DNA of 64,000 bases from the NCBI RefSeq assembly GCF_006715495.1, contig NZ_VFNI01000001.1, forward strand, positions 124,001 to 188,000, written 5' to 3'. This document shows, one piece after another, positions 37,024-45,631 of this stretch. Position 1 is the stretch's first letter; each line of letters starts with the position of its first letter. Under the pieces are notes generated by a model. It saw only the letters and a program-made list of their open reading frames with translations. It had not been told where the DNA came from and searched no databases. The position numbers and the translations under genes were made by a program. The DNA comes from Herbaspirillum sp. SJZ106 (GTDB lineage: Bacteria; Pseudomonadota; Gammaproteobacteria; Burkholderiales; Burkholderiaceae_D).

Positions 37024-38055
37024 ATGCCAACCGATCTTTCCGTCAACCGCCGCATCGTCCTGGCGGCCCGTCCACGCGGCGTGCCTGTGCCAGCCGATTT
37101 CCGCCTGGAGCAAGCCCCGCTTCCGGCGCCGCAGGAAGGGCAAGTGCTGTTGCGCACGCTATGGCTCTCGCTCGATCCCTACATGCGCAACCTGATGGAA
37201 GAAGTCGGGCCGGGCTATGCCGACCCCATGCCCCTGGGCGCGACCATGGTCGGCGGCACGGTCAGCCGGGTCGTCCAATCGCGCCATCCGCGTTTCAAGG
37301 CTGGCGAGCTGGTGGTCGGCAACGCCGGGTGGCAGGACTACGCGATCTCCGACGGCAGCGACCTGATGCCCGTGGGCGATCTTGGGCAGCCTTCGCTGGC
37401 GCTGGGCGGACTCGGCATGCCGGGGTTCACGGCCTATGTCGGCTTGCTCGATATCGGCGAACCCAAGCCGGGCGAAACGGTGGTGATCGGCGCCGCCACC
37501 GGCGCCGTCGGGGCGGTGGCGGGCCAGATCGCCAAACTCAAGGGGGCGCGCGTGGTCGGCATCGCCGGCGGCCCTGACAAATGCCGTTATGCGGTGGAAG
37601 AACTCGGTTTCGACGTTTGCCTCGACCATCGCGATCCGCAGTTTGCGCAGCAGCTTACGGCCGCCTGCGCGGACGGCATCGATGTGTATTTCGAAAGCAT
37701 CGGCGGCGCGGTGTTCGATGCCGTGCATCCGTTGCTCAACCTGAATGCGCGCGTGCCGGTCTGCGGTTTCATCGCGCACTACAACGAAAAGACGGTGGTC
37801 GGCCCAGACCGCTTGCCGGGATGGATGGCGACCCTGCTGGCCAGGCGCATCCGCATGCAGGGCTTCATCATCCTCGACCACTACGCCACGCGCTTCGATG
37901 CCTTCCGCCGGGACATGCTGGCATGGCATGCCGCCGGCAAGGTGAAGCTGCGAGAGGATATCGTCGATGGTCTGGAGAACGCGCCCGCCGCGTTCATCGG
38001 TTTGCAGCGGGGGCGCAATTTCGGCAAGCTGGTGGTGCGTGTGGCCGGGGAGTGA
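37024..38055 (+). CDS. NADP-dependent medium-chain oxidoreductase, CurA/leukotriene B4 dehydrogenase-like
   Basis: 343-aa zinc-free MDR enzyme that reduces alpha,beta-unsaturated carbonyls with NADPH. Signatures: LSLDPYMR in the N-terminal domain, AATGAVGAVAGQIAKLKGARVVG in Rossmann position, and DVYFESIGG. Family members include curcumin reductase. It lies 69 bp after the MFS gene and may share its transcript. Confidence 0.9.
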   Translation: MPTDLSVNRRIVLAARPRGVPVPADFRLEQAPLPAPQEGQVLLRTLWLSLDPYMRNLMEEVGPGYADPMPLGATMVGGTVSRVVQSRHPRFKAGELVVGNAGWQDYAISDGSDLMPVGDLGQPSLALGGLGMPGFTAYVGLLDIGEPKPGETVVIGAATGAVGAVAGQIAKLKGARVVGIAGGPDKCRYAVEELGFDVCLDHRDPQFAQQLTAACADGIDVYFESIGGAVFDAVHPLLNLNARVPVCGFIAHYNEKTVVGPDRLPGWMATLLARRIRMQGFIILDHYATRFDAFRRDMLAWHAAGKVKLREDIVDGLENAPAAFIGLQRGRNFGKLVVRVAGE

Positions 38056-38086
38056 AACAGATTCCTGGCCGATCCTGGGCGGGACC

Positions 38087-38734
38087 TTATTGGCGCGCCG
38101 CCAGCAGCAATGCGCCGGCGCCGATGAAGAAGCCGCCAGTGGCCTTGTTCAGGCGCGCCACGCCGCGCGAGGTGCGGATGAAATGGCGAATCTGCCTGCC
38201 GCAAGCGGCATAGACGGTGCTGGAAACGAATTCGGCGCCCAGGTAGATCGATCCCAGCACCAGGAACTGGTGCGCCGCCGGCCGGGACTGGTTGATGAAT
38301 TGCGGGAAGATCGCCGCGAACAGCATGATGGCCTTGGGATTGGTGATACCGAGCAGGAATTCCTGCATGGCCAGCGCGCGCACGCCTTTATGCGCCTGGC
38401 CGGCTTTTCCCGCAGCGGTCGATGAGGCCATGCCGTCGGCCAGTTCCAGCCCCTGGAATTCGCGGCTGCGCCAGGCGCGCCAGCCGAGATAGAACAGGTA
38501 GACGGCGCCCACCCACTTGACCGCCGTAAACGCCGTCTCCGAGGCCAGCAGCATGGCGCCCAGGCCGACGGCGGAAACCGTCAGGAAAATGGCGAATGCG
38601 GCCACCCGGCCGAATGTCGCCAGCAAGGCCGCCCCGATACCGTGCCGGATGCCGTTGTTCAACGCGCAAAAGTTGTTCGGACCGGGAACCAGCGCCAGCA
38701 TGATGGCGACGGGAATAAAGAATAGGGCGTCCAT
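38087..38734 (-). CDS. LysE/RhtB family exporter
   Basis: 215-aa inner-membrane exporter with six predicted helices. The hallmark ALVPGPNNF follows the first helix and GITNPKAIMLFAAIFPQF sits in the third. It exports amino acids or homoserine-like compounds. The start at MDALFFIP is chosen because the upstream in-frame region is intergenic. It is convergent with the CurA-like gene. Confidence 0.9.
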   Translation of the reverse strand: MDALFFIPVAIMLALVPGPNNFCALNNGIRHGIGAALLATFGRVAAFAIFLTVSAVGLGAMLLASETAFTAVKWVGAVYLFYLGWRAWRSREFQGLELADGMASSTAAGKAGQAHKGVRALAMQEFLLGITNPKAIMLFAAIFPQFINQSRPAAHQFLVLGSIYLGAEFVSSTVYAACGRQIRHFIRTSRGVARLNKATGGFFIGAGALLLAARQ

Positions 38735-38838
38735 TTGGCTCGTCTTCAGGGCTGGCAGGGGAGGGAGTGGAGATTCTATCAGCAGTGCGCAAACTCCATC
38801 GCAAGCCCCATGCTGCCGCCCGGGATCGCGCGGCGGCG

Positions 38839-39603
38839 CTATGGCAGGCTGGCCAGGCGATCGATGCCGGCGGCCGCGGCCGTCATGCTGTGGCGCGGAT
38901 CGCTGTCGAGCTGCCTGATCCATCGGAACAGGAATTCTTGCGCCGCCTTGCGCAGGGGCGGCCCATAGCGCTCGCTGTCGCTGCGGAAGCGCGCGATGTC
39001 GAAACCCGGCATGCGCGCAATCTCAGGGCCGCCGGCGATCAGCCAGCGTTCGATCTTGGCGGCATCCAGTTCCGGGTGGAATTGCAGGGCAAGGCAATTG
39101 CGGCCCCAGGCAAAGGCCTGGTCGGGGTTGTGGGCGGAAGCGGCCAGATGGCGCGCATTGGGCGGCAGGCCGAAACGGTCCGCATGCCATTGCATGACGC
39201 GGATGCCCGGCTCCAGCAAGGGCCGCAGGTAGCCGGCACAGGCATCGGCGCCCGCGGCCAGCGTGGTCCAGCCGATATCCCCGGCGCCGGGCTGGATGCC
39301 GGCGCCCAGGGCGATGGCGATCAGGTGGGCGCCCAGCGCGATGCCCAGCGTCGGCATGTCGTCGATGAGCCTGGCGCGCAGCCAGGCGATCTCTTCGCCC
39401 AGGTACGGGTAGCGCGGGATGTCCCGCGCCGATACCGGGCCGCCCAGGACGACCGCGATATCGGCATCCAGCGGCGACTCGGCGCACAGCGGCTGGACGC
39501 CGACGTCCAGGTAGCGGACGGCGAATCCCATTTTCCTGAATTGCGGCTCGAAGACTCCCAGGTCTTCGAAGGGCGTATGGCGTAGCGCCAGGACGGTTTT
39601 CAT
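38839..39603 (-). CDS. Class I glutamine amidotransferase-like protein without catalytic Cys
   Basis: 254 aa. A GATase1 fold with VVLGGPVSA and the nucleophile elbow, but the elbow reads TLGIALGAHL: Ala89 (codon GCG) replaces the Cys that attacks glutamine. His176 and Glu178 of the triad remain in LQFHPELD. The protein cannot hydrolyse glutamine by the usual route and may be a binding or regulatory paralogue. The start is the ATG at 39603, with a GGAAC-like weak site. An AT-rich 384-bp gap with no gene separates it from the Crp/Fnr gene. Confidence 0.86.
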   Translation of the reverse strand: MKTVLALRHTPFEDLGVFEPQFRKMGFAVRYLDVGVQPLCAESPLDADIAVVLGGPVSARDIPRYPYLGEEIAWLRARLIDDMPTLGIALGAHLIAIALGAGIQPGAGDIGWTTLAAGADACAGYLRPLLEPGIRVMQWHADRFGLPPNARHLAASAHNPDQAFAWGRNCLALQFHPELDAAKIERWLIAGGPEIARMPGFDIARFRSDSERYGPPLRKAAQEFLFRWIRQLDSDPRHSMTAAAAGIDRLASLP

Positions 39604-39987
39604 GACGGTTCCACCTTGCGCAATAAAGAGAAGGGCGGCGCGGCGCGCCATACCTTATTCGAGGGAAGTTTTCCAACGACTGCGCGCAGCAGTATCCCAT
39701 CGGCGAAGCGGGCTGGATAATGAAAAATACCTCGGTTTATTATCAAAAAAATGTTTTTGAAAAGCAGGATGGGTGAAATTGGAAAAAATATTTTGAAGTA
39801 GCGTTGCTTGAAGGTTGGAGCTTGGTCGGCGCGGGCATCATATGGTTGCCATGGCCTTGCAGGTATTCCTGCTGCCGGGCCAGCACAACGCCGGCGCCCG
39901 CTGTCGCGATGGGGCAAAAATGCCCATTCATTGCGGTGTGTCTTGATGCATACTGGCGCATGTCCTTTGCCATGAATCGTACGCCGA

Positions 39988-40680
39988 ATGCCGCTGTCTC
40001 CTGAACTTGTCGCCTTCCTGGAAAAGTCGCGCTGGCCGTCCACCTTGACCGCCGGCCAGATGGATCGCCTGCGTCAGGATATTTACGAACGGGCCTATCC
40101 TAGCGGAGCCATCATCTTCCCCCGCGGGAGCCTGGCAGACCACTGGTTTGGACTCATCGAGGGAATGATCAAGGTGGATACGGTTTCGCCCGATGGCAGA
40201 TCCACCACCTTCGCCGGCGTCCCGGGCGGCGCCTGGTTTGGCGAAGGCGCGGTGCTCAAGAATGAACCGCGCCCTTACTCGATAGTGGCCATCCGGGACA
40301 GCAAGCTGGCCTTTGTGCCGCGAACGACATTCGAATGGCTGCTGGCGGAGAGCACTTCTTTCAGCCGCTTCGTGATCGACCAGCTGAACTGGCGCTGCGG
40401 CTATTACGTGGCCCTGATCGAGAACCGGCGGTTGCGTGAGGCGCCCGCACGCGTTGCATTTTGCCTTTCGGAACTGTTCAATCCCCAGCTGTATCCATCG
40501 ACCGAGCCGACGCTGCGGTTATCCCAAGAGGAGATCGGGCGCCTTTCCGGCCTGTCTCGCCAAAACACCAACCGGGCTTTGCGTGAACTGGCGGACGCAA
40601 AGATGCTGGCCGTGGAATACGGCTCCGTCGTCATCCTCGACCTTCCCCGGCTGCGGGAGTTTGCGCGCCAGGACGAGTGA
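39988..40680 (+). CDS. Crp/Fnr family transcriptional regulator
   Basis: 230 aa. The cyclic-nucleotide-type sensor domain spans about 20-140. The HTH (about 175-215) reads LSQEEIGRLSGLSRQNTNRAL; the recognition-helix residues RQNTNR differ from both Crp (RETVGR) and Fnr. It has no N-terminal Cys cluster, so it is not an Fnr-type oxygen sensor. It is convergent with the acyl-CoA synthetase of the catabolic island and may regulate it through the TGTCyTG sites at 42510-42590. Confidence 0.88.
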   Translation: MPLSPELVAFLEKSRWPSTLTAGQMDRLRQDIYERAYPSGAIIFPRGSLADHWFGLIEGMIKVDTVSPDGRSTTFAGVPGGAWFGEGAVLKNEPRPYSIVAIRDSKLAFVPRTTFEWLLAESTSFSRFVIDQLNWRCGYYVALIENRRLREAPARVAFCLSELFNPQLYPSTEPTLRLSQEEIGRLSGLSRQNTNRALRELADAKMLAVEYGSVVILDLPRLREFARQDE

Positions 40681-40711
40681 TGCGGGAGCGCATCGCCTCC
40701 ATGAAAAATGA

Positions 40712-40733
40712 AACGGCGCCTGTGGGCGCCGTT
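40712..40733. terminator. Bidirectional terminator hairpin
   Basis: AACGGCGCC / GGCGCCGTT with TGTG loop between convergent crp/fnr-type and acyl-CoA synthetase genes. Read on the minus strand it is followed by TTCATTTTTCAT, so it suits that direction best. Confidence 0.75.
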
Positions 40734-40738
40734 CGTCA

Positions 40739-42394
40739 TCAGGCCTTGGCCAATTCGGTGATTGCCGCCTTGCTGCCGGCTTGTTCCCGTAGCTTGAACT
40801 TCTGGATCTTGCCGGTTCCGGTCTTGGGCAGCGGACAGAACACTACGCGTTTCGGACATTTGAAGCGGGCCAGGCGCGCTCGGCAGAATTCGATGATTTC
40901 TTCTTCTGCCGGCTTTTGGACGCCCTCCTTGAGTTCGATAAAGGCGCACGGCGTTTCGCCCCATTTGGCGTCTGGCTGGGATACGACCGCGGCGATCAGG
41001 ACTGCCGGGTGGCGGTGCAGAATGTCCTCCACTTCGACCGAGGAGATATTTTCTCCGCCCGAGATGATCACATCTTTCGCGCGATCGGTGATCTGGACAT
41101 AGCCGTCCGGATGAACCACGGCGACATCGCCAGTGTGGAACCAGCCTCCCGCAAAGGCGTTCCTCGTCGCTTCCTCGTTCTTCAGGTAGCCCTTCATGAC
41201 GATGTTGCCCTTGAGGAGCAGTTCGCCTTGCGTACGGCCATCGAACGGTACCGGTTCGAGCGTCTCCGGATTGGCCACTATCAAGGCCTCCAGCGCTGCC
41301 GACCGATTGCCTTGCCGCGCCATCAGGCGGGATTGCTCATCCTTGTCCAGCGCCGACCATTCGGGATGGATGTAGCAGCTCACAGGGGTGCCGGAAGCCT
41401 CGGTGATCCCATATACGTGCTCCACTTCAAAGCCCAGCGCCAGCACCGCCTTCAGTACCGCCGCCGGCGGCGGCGAACCCGCCGTCCGAATGCGGACGGT
41501 GCGCGGCAGCGGCCGTTTTTCCGATTCGGGCGCGCTGGCGATGGAGGCCAGCACGATAGGCGCCGCGCAGAAATGATCGACGCCATGGTCGGCAATGGCG
41601 TCGAAGATATTCTTCGCGGTCACCTTGCGCATGCACACATGGGTTCCGGCCGCGGCGGTGACCGCCCAGGTAAAGCACCAGCCGTTGGCGTGGAACATGG
41701 GAAGCGTCCACAGGTAGGTCGGATTGCGCGGCATGCCCCAGTCGGTCAGCTGCAACATGCTCATCACATAGGCGCCGCGGTGGCTGGGAACGACGCCCTT
41801 CGGATCGGATGTCGTCCCGGAGGTGTAATTCAGGGCGATGGCATCCCATTCGTCCGCCGGCCACACCCCGGGGAAATCCGGATCTCCTTCCGCCAATAAG
41901 GCCTCGTAGTCCAGTTCCCCGATCGCATTGCCGGGAGGCGCCTCCAGGTCGTTAATGTCGACGATCAGCGGCTTGCCGGGAAGGGATGCTACAGCCTGCG
42001 AAACCAGATCCGAGAACTCGCGATCGACCAGGAGAATTTTGCATTCGCCATGCTCAAGGATGAATCGGACGCCGTCCGGATCCAGCCTGCAGTTAATGCT
42101 GTTCAAAACCGCTCCGCTAAGCGGTATGCCGAAGTGGGCCTCCAGCATGGCCGGCGTATTGGGCGCCAGGATCGAGACGGTATCGCCGGCCTGTATGCCG
42201 CGCTTGACCAGTGCGCTGGCCAGGCGGCGGCAGCGCAGGCGCGTTTCGCGCCAGGTTTGCTCAAAGCTGCCGTGCACTACGGCAATCCGGTCGGGATACT
42301 GTTCGGCGCTGCGGTCGAGGAAATGTAATGGCGTCAATGGCAAATGATTGGCCGGCGTACGGGAAAGCCCCTTCCCATAGATGGAGTTTTGCAT
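40739..42394 (-). CDS. Acyl-CoA synthetase (AMP-forming), AlkK/medium-chain type
   Basis: 551 aa of the ANL superfamily: it activates a carboxylic acid to acyl-CoA through an acyl-AMP. P-loop motif YTSGTTSDPKGVV near 175, EVEHVYGITEASG, YTGD-equivalent WFHTGDVAVV, and catalytic Lys near the C-terminus in KTGTGKIQKFKL. The substrate is unknown; the nearby aromatic-acid transporter suggests an aromatic or aryl-alkanoic acid. The AGGAGA site is good. It is divergent from the nitroreductase-transporter-SDR-thiolase operon. Confidence 0.92.
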   Translation of the reverse strand: MQNSIYGKGLSRTPANHLPLTPLHFLDRSAEQYPDRIAVVHGSFEQTWRETRLRCRRLASALVKRGIQAGDTVSILAPNTPAMLEAHFGIPLSGAVLNSINCRLDPDGVRFILEHGECKILLVDREFSDLVSQAVASLPGKPLIVDINDLEAPPGNAIGELDYEALLAEGDPDFPGVWPADEWDAIALNYTSGTTSDPKGVVPSHRGAYVMSMLQLTDWGMPRNPTYLWTLPMFHANGWCFTWAVTAAAGTHVCMRKVTAKNIFDAIADHGVDHFCAAPIVLASIASAPESEKRPLPRTVRIRTAGSPPPAAVLKAVLALGFEVEHVYGITEASGTPVSCYIHPEWSALDKDEQSRLMARQGNRSAALEALIVANPETLEPVPFDGRTQGELLLKGNIVMKGYLKNEEATRNAFAGGWFHTGDVAVVHPDGYVQITDRAKDVIISGGENISSVEVEDILHRHPAVLIAAVVSQPDAKWGETPCAFIELKEGVQKPAEEEIIEFCRARLARFKCPKRVVFCPLPKTGTGKIQKFKLREQAGSKAAITELAKA

Positions 42395-42509
42395 CTGGTG
42401 TCTCCTGAATTATTTAGATTTATTGGATGCGGCGATTTCTGCACTTTTTCCAAACGCAGAAGCGCCTCTGTCTCAGGGGCTACTGTAGGTGCGGACGACG
42501 GCGCAAGAC

Positions 42510-42525
42510 TGTCCTGAACGAGACA
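42510..42525. promoter_or_regulatory. TGTCyTG-type palindromic site 1
   Basis: TGTCCTGAACGAGACA, a degenerate match to the two tandem sites at 42558-42590, 48 bp away. It sits 115 bp upstream of the acyl-CoA synthetase start on the other strand. Part of a probable regulator cluster in this 276-bp divergent region. Confidence 0.5.
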
Positions 42526-42557
42526 TTGCGCCTCATTTGCCGCTTCTCTGCCTTGAC

Positions 42558-42590
42558 TGTCTTGAACAGGACAATGTCTTGAACAGGACA
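42558..42590. promoter_or_regulatory. Two tandem TGTCTTGAACAGGACA sites
   Basis: Two identical 16-bp sites (42558-42573 and 42575-42590) separated by one A, 80 bp before the nitroreductase ATG. Each is an imperfect dyad (TGTC...GACA outer arms, TG...CA inner). Exact duplication of a dyad in a divergent promoter strongly suggests regulator binding. The local Crp/Fnr protein is the best candidate by proximity only. Confidence 0.65.
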
Positions 42591-42670
42591 GCGCGCATCC
42601 ATCATCGCCTCTAATCTCCGTCACTGCGCCGAACGGTCATCGGCGAATTAAAAACACACAGGAGATGAAG

Positions 42671-43393
42671 ATGGACCGAGAAGGACCTCCCCCGATGAAC
42701 GAGGAATCGTTGCGCGCGGCCGTCGAATGGGCGATCGCAACGCGGCGCAGCATTCGCGCATTTCTGCCTGCCGCGGTGCCAAGAGAGACGATTGAAGAAA
42801 TATTGGACGTGGCCCGGTTTGCCGCGACCGGCGTGAATCTCCAGCCCTGGCACGTGTACGTGGTGACAGGCGCCGCCAAGGAAAGGTTGTGCGCCGCCAT
42901 CCGCGAAGTGGACGACAACCCCGTGTTGGCCGCCCAGCATAAGGACGAATGGGAGTACTACCCGACGGATTGGATATCTCCTTATATCGACAGAAGGCGT
43001 GAAGTCGGATGGAACCTGTATGGCCTGCTCGATATCCGGAAGGGCGACAAGGAGCGCATGCACCTTCAGCACGGCCGGAACTATTCGTTCTTCGATGCCC
43101 CGGTCGGCCTGTTTTTCACCGTCAATCGCGTCATGCAACAGGGAAGCCTGCTGGACGTCGGCATGTTCATGCAGAACGTCATGGTGGCGGCCCGCGCCCA
43201 TGGACTGGATACCTGTCCCCAGGCCGCGTTCATGAAGTACCACAAGATCATTGGCGCGGAACTGGATATCCCGTCGACGGAGATGTTCATTGTGGGCATG
43301 AGCCTCGGTTACGCAGACAAAGAAAAAATTGAAAACACGTTGGTCACGAAACGGGAAGGAGTCGCTTCATTCACGAAGTTCTATAGCAAGTAG
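42671..43393 (+). CDS. Nitroreductase family flavoprotein
   Basis: 240 aa. FMN-binding pattern RRSIRAFLP at the N-terminus, [13 protein letters not shown], and [26 protein letters not shown]. It differs from the NfsB at 21.5 kb. Within a catabolic operon it could reduce a nitro group or an enoyl/aromatic ring substrate. I use ATG 42671 because GGAG lies 6 bp before it; ATG 42665 is too close. First gene of a four-gene run to the thiolase. Confidence 0.88.
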   Translation: MDREGPPPMNEESLRAAVEWAIATRRSIRAFLPAAVPRETIEEILDVARFAATGVNLQPWHVYVVTGAAKERLCAAIREVDDNPVLAAQHKDEWEYYPTDWISPYIDRRREVGWNLYGLLDIRKGDKERMHLQHGRNYSFFDAPVGLFFTVNRVMQQGSLLDVGMFMQNVMVAARAHGLDTCPQAAFMKYHKIIGAELDIPSTEMFIVGMSLGYADKEKIENTLVTKREGVASFTKFYSK

Positions 43394-43431
43394 CACCTCA
43401 AGTAGCGCCTACAAAAAATAAGGAGGATGAC

Positions 43432-44781
43432 ATGCAGCAAATCGATGTAATCAAGGTGGCCAATGGCGCCAAATTCAACAGGTTTCACAAGCTCATCCTG
43501 TTCTGGGGCGTGTTGATTCTTGTCCTCGACGGCTATGATCTCGCTGTCGTTGGCGCGGCCCTGCCGTCAATCATGAAGGAGATGGGCGTCGACGCCTCCA
43601 AGGCCGGCTTCATGGCCAGTTCCGCGCTTTTCGGCATGATGTTCGGCGCGATGTTCTTCGGCACGCTCGCGGACAAGATCGGGCGGCCATTGATGCTGGC
43701 CGTCGGGGTCGCGACCTTCAGCGTCTTCACGGCGGCGGCAGGGCTCGCGCATGACCCCATTACCTTCAGCGTGCTTCGCTTCCTCGCGGGTTTGGGGATC
43801 GGCGGGGTTCTGCCGGTGGTCACCGCGCAGATGGGCGAATTCTCGCCGGTGAAAGTCCGTGCGCGTCTCGTGACCATCGTTTTCGCCGGGTATTCGGTCG
43901 GCGGCGTGCTGGTCGCCCTCACCGGAAAACAGCTGATCGAGGCGTACGGTTGGCAGTCGGTGTTCCTGGTGGCAGGTCTGCCTGTCCTGCTGATTCCCTT
44001 CATTCTGAAGACCATGCCTGAATCGATGGCCACGCTGCATCGCAAGGGGCGCCAAGACAAGCTGGCGGAAATCGTTCGCAAGATCGATCCCGGCCTCGGA
44101 TTGTCCGGCAACGAGGAATTTGTGCTGCCCGTCGCTGAGCGGGTGGCAAATGCGCCGGTGAAGATGCTGTTTGCCAACGGCCGCGGCTTCAGCACCCTGA
44201 TGATCTGGCTCGCTTATTTCACCGGCCTCTTCATGGTCTACTCGCTGAGTTCCTGGTTGACCAAGCTCATGGCCATGGCCGGCTATAGCCTGGGCTCCGC
44301 GCTTAACTTCGTCCTGGTCTTCAATTTCGGGGCAATGGTGGGCGCGGTGGGCGGCGGCTGGCTTGGCGACAAGTTCAACATCAAACATGTCCTGGTGGCG
44401 TTCTACGTGGTGGGCGCCGTGTCGCTCACGCTGATGGGCTATGCCAAGGAAACCTGGCTGTTGTTCGCGGTTGTCTTCGTCGTCGGCGCATCCACGCTTG
44501 GCACCCAACTGCTGGCGTACGCCTATGCCGGCGAGTTCTATCCGGTGGCCATCCGCTCCACCGGCGTCGGCTTCGCATCCGGGGTCGGGCGGCTCGGGGC
44601 CATCATTGCACCTGTGCTGATCGGTTTCCTCGTCTCCCTGCAGCTTCCCCTGGAGCAGAACTTCTTCGGCATTGCCGTGGCCGGCCTGGTCGGCGCCGTC
44701 GCAGTCATGCTCATTAACCACGATCTTGCCGGCGACCGCTCTGTGGCGAAGCCATCGCCGAACGCGCAAACCGTTTCATAA
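43432..44781 (+). CDS. MFS transporter, aromatic acid:H+ symporter (AAHS) family
   Basis: 449 aa, 12 predicted helices. Hallmark DGYDLAVVGAALPSIMKEMG in the first helix carries the acid-binding Asp residues known from PcaK/BenK, followed by GTLADKIGRP. The family imports benzoate, 4-hydroxybenzoate and related acids. AGGAGG precedes the ATG. This is the best clue that the surrounding operon degrades an aromatic or similar acid. Confidence 0.9.
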   Translation: MQQIDVIKVANGAKFNRFHKLILFWGVLILVLDGYDLAVVGAALPSIMKEMGVDASKAGFMASSALFGMMFGAMFFGTLADKIGRPLMLAVGVATFSVFTAAAGLAHDPITFSVLRFLAGLGIGGVLPVVTAQMGEFSPVKVRARLVTIVFAGYSVGGVLVALTGKQLIEAYGWQSVFLVAGLPVLLIPFILKTMPESMATLHRKGRQDKLAEIVRKIDPGLGLSGNEEFVLPVAERVANAPVKMLFANGRGFSTLMIWLAYFTGLFMVYSLSSWLTKLMAMAGYSLGSALNFVLVFNFGAMVGAVGGGWLGDKFNIKHVLVAFYVVGAVSLTLMGYAKETWLLFAVVFVVGASTLGTQLLAYAYAGEFYPVAIRSTGVGFASGVGRLGAIIAPVLIGFLVSLQLPLEQNFFGIAVAGLVGAVAVMLINHDLAGDRSVAKPSPNAQTVS

Positions 44782-44802
44782 GAAAGCACCAAAGGAGCAA
44801 CA

Positions 44803-45567
44803 ATGGGAATCAAGGCAGGCGTGTATGTCGTGACCGGGGGCGCATCCGGATTGGGGGCGGCTACGGCGAGGGCGCTGGTTGCCGCTGGCGGCCAGGTGGT
44901 TTTGGCCGATGTCAATCCGGTCGCCGGCCAAAAGGCGGAATCAGCGCTGGGCGGTCATGCCAGGTTCGTTCAAACCGACGTGCGGGACGAAACTAGCGCA
45001 GCGCAAGCGTTTGCGGTCGCACGTTCGATGGGGGAAGTGGCGGGCCTCATCAACTGCGCCGGCATCGCGCCGGCCGAAAAGCTGTTGGGCAAGTCAGGGC
45101 CGCACCGCCTGGACAGCTTTGTACGCGCCCTGGACATCAATCTGGTCGGCACGTTCAATATGGCGCGCTTTGCGGCCCAGGCAATGCGTGAAAACGACCC
45201 TGGTGAATCCGGTGAGCGCGGGGTCATTGTCAATACCGCGTCGGTGGCCGCCTTCGATGGCCAGATGGGGCAAGCCGCCTATGCGGCGTCAAAAGGCGGT
45301 GTCGTTGCCATGACCTTGCCGCTGGCGCGCGACCTGGCCAAATACGGTATCCGCGTGGTGGCGATCGCGCCGGGCATCTTTGAGACGCCGATGATGCTGG
45401 AGATGCCGGACGAAGTCCTCGAATCGCTCGGGAAGACCGTTCCTTTCCCGCCGCGCCTGGGCAAGCCGGCCGAATTTTCTTCGCTGGTGATGCACGTCCT
45501 GGAAAACCGCTATCTGAACGGCGAAGTCATCCGCGTGGATGGCGCGCTGCGAATGGCCGCCAGGTAA
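44803..45567 (+). CDS. SDR oxidoreductase, 3-hydroxyacyl-CoA dehydrogenase type II-like
   Basis: 254 aa. Cofactor loop TGGASGLGAATA with Asp after the second strand (VLADVN) favouring NAD+. Catalytic Ser in VNTASVAAFDG, Tyr and Lys in YAASKGG. The whole pattern (IAPGIFETPMM, PRLGKPAEF) resembles HSD10-type 3-hydroxyacyl-CoA dehydrogenases, which fits a beta-oxidation step before the downstream thiolase. It lies 21 bp after the transporter. Confidence 0.9.
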   Translation: MGIKAGVYVVTGGASGLGAATARALVAAGGQVVLADVNPVAGQKAESALGGHARFVQTDVRDETSAAQAFAVARSMGEVAGLINCAGIAPAEKLLGKSGPHRLDSFVRALDINLVGTFNMARFAAQAMRENDPGESGERGVIVNTASVAAFDGQMGQAAYAASKGGVVAMTLPLARDLAKYGIRVVAIAPGIFETPMMLEMPDEVLESLGKTVPFPPRLGKPAEFSSLVMHVLENRYLNGEVIRVDGALRMAAR

Positions 45568-45631
45568 TGTCCCGATGGCCCGTCTTTGTTTCACTTTTCC
45601 CCCACCCTCTGCCCATTGCCAGGAGCAAGCA

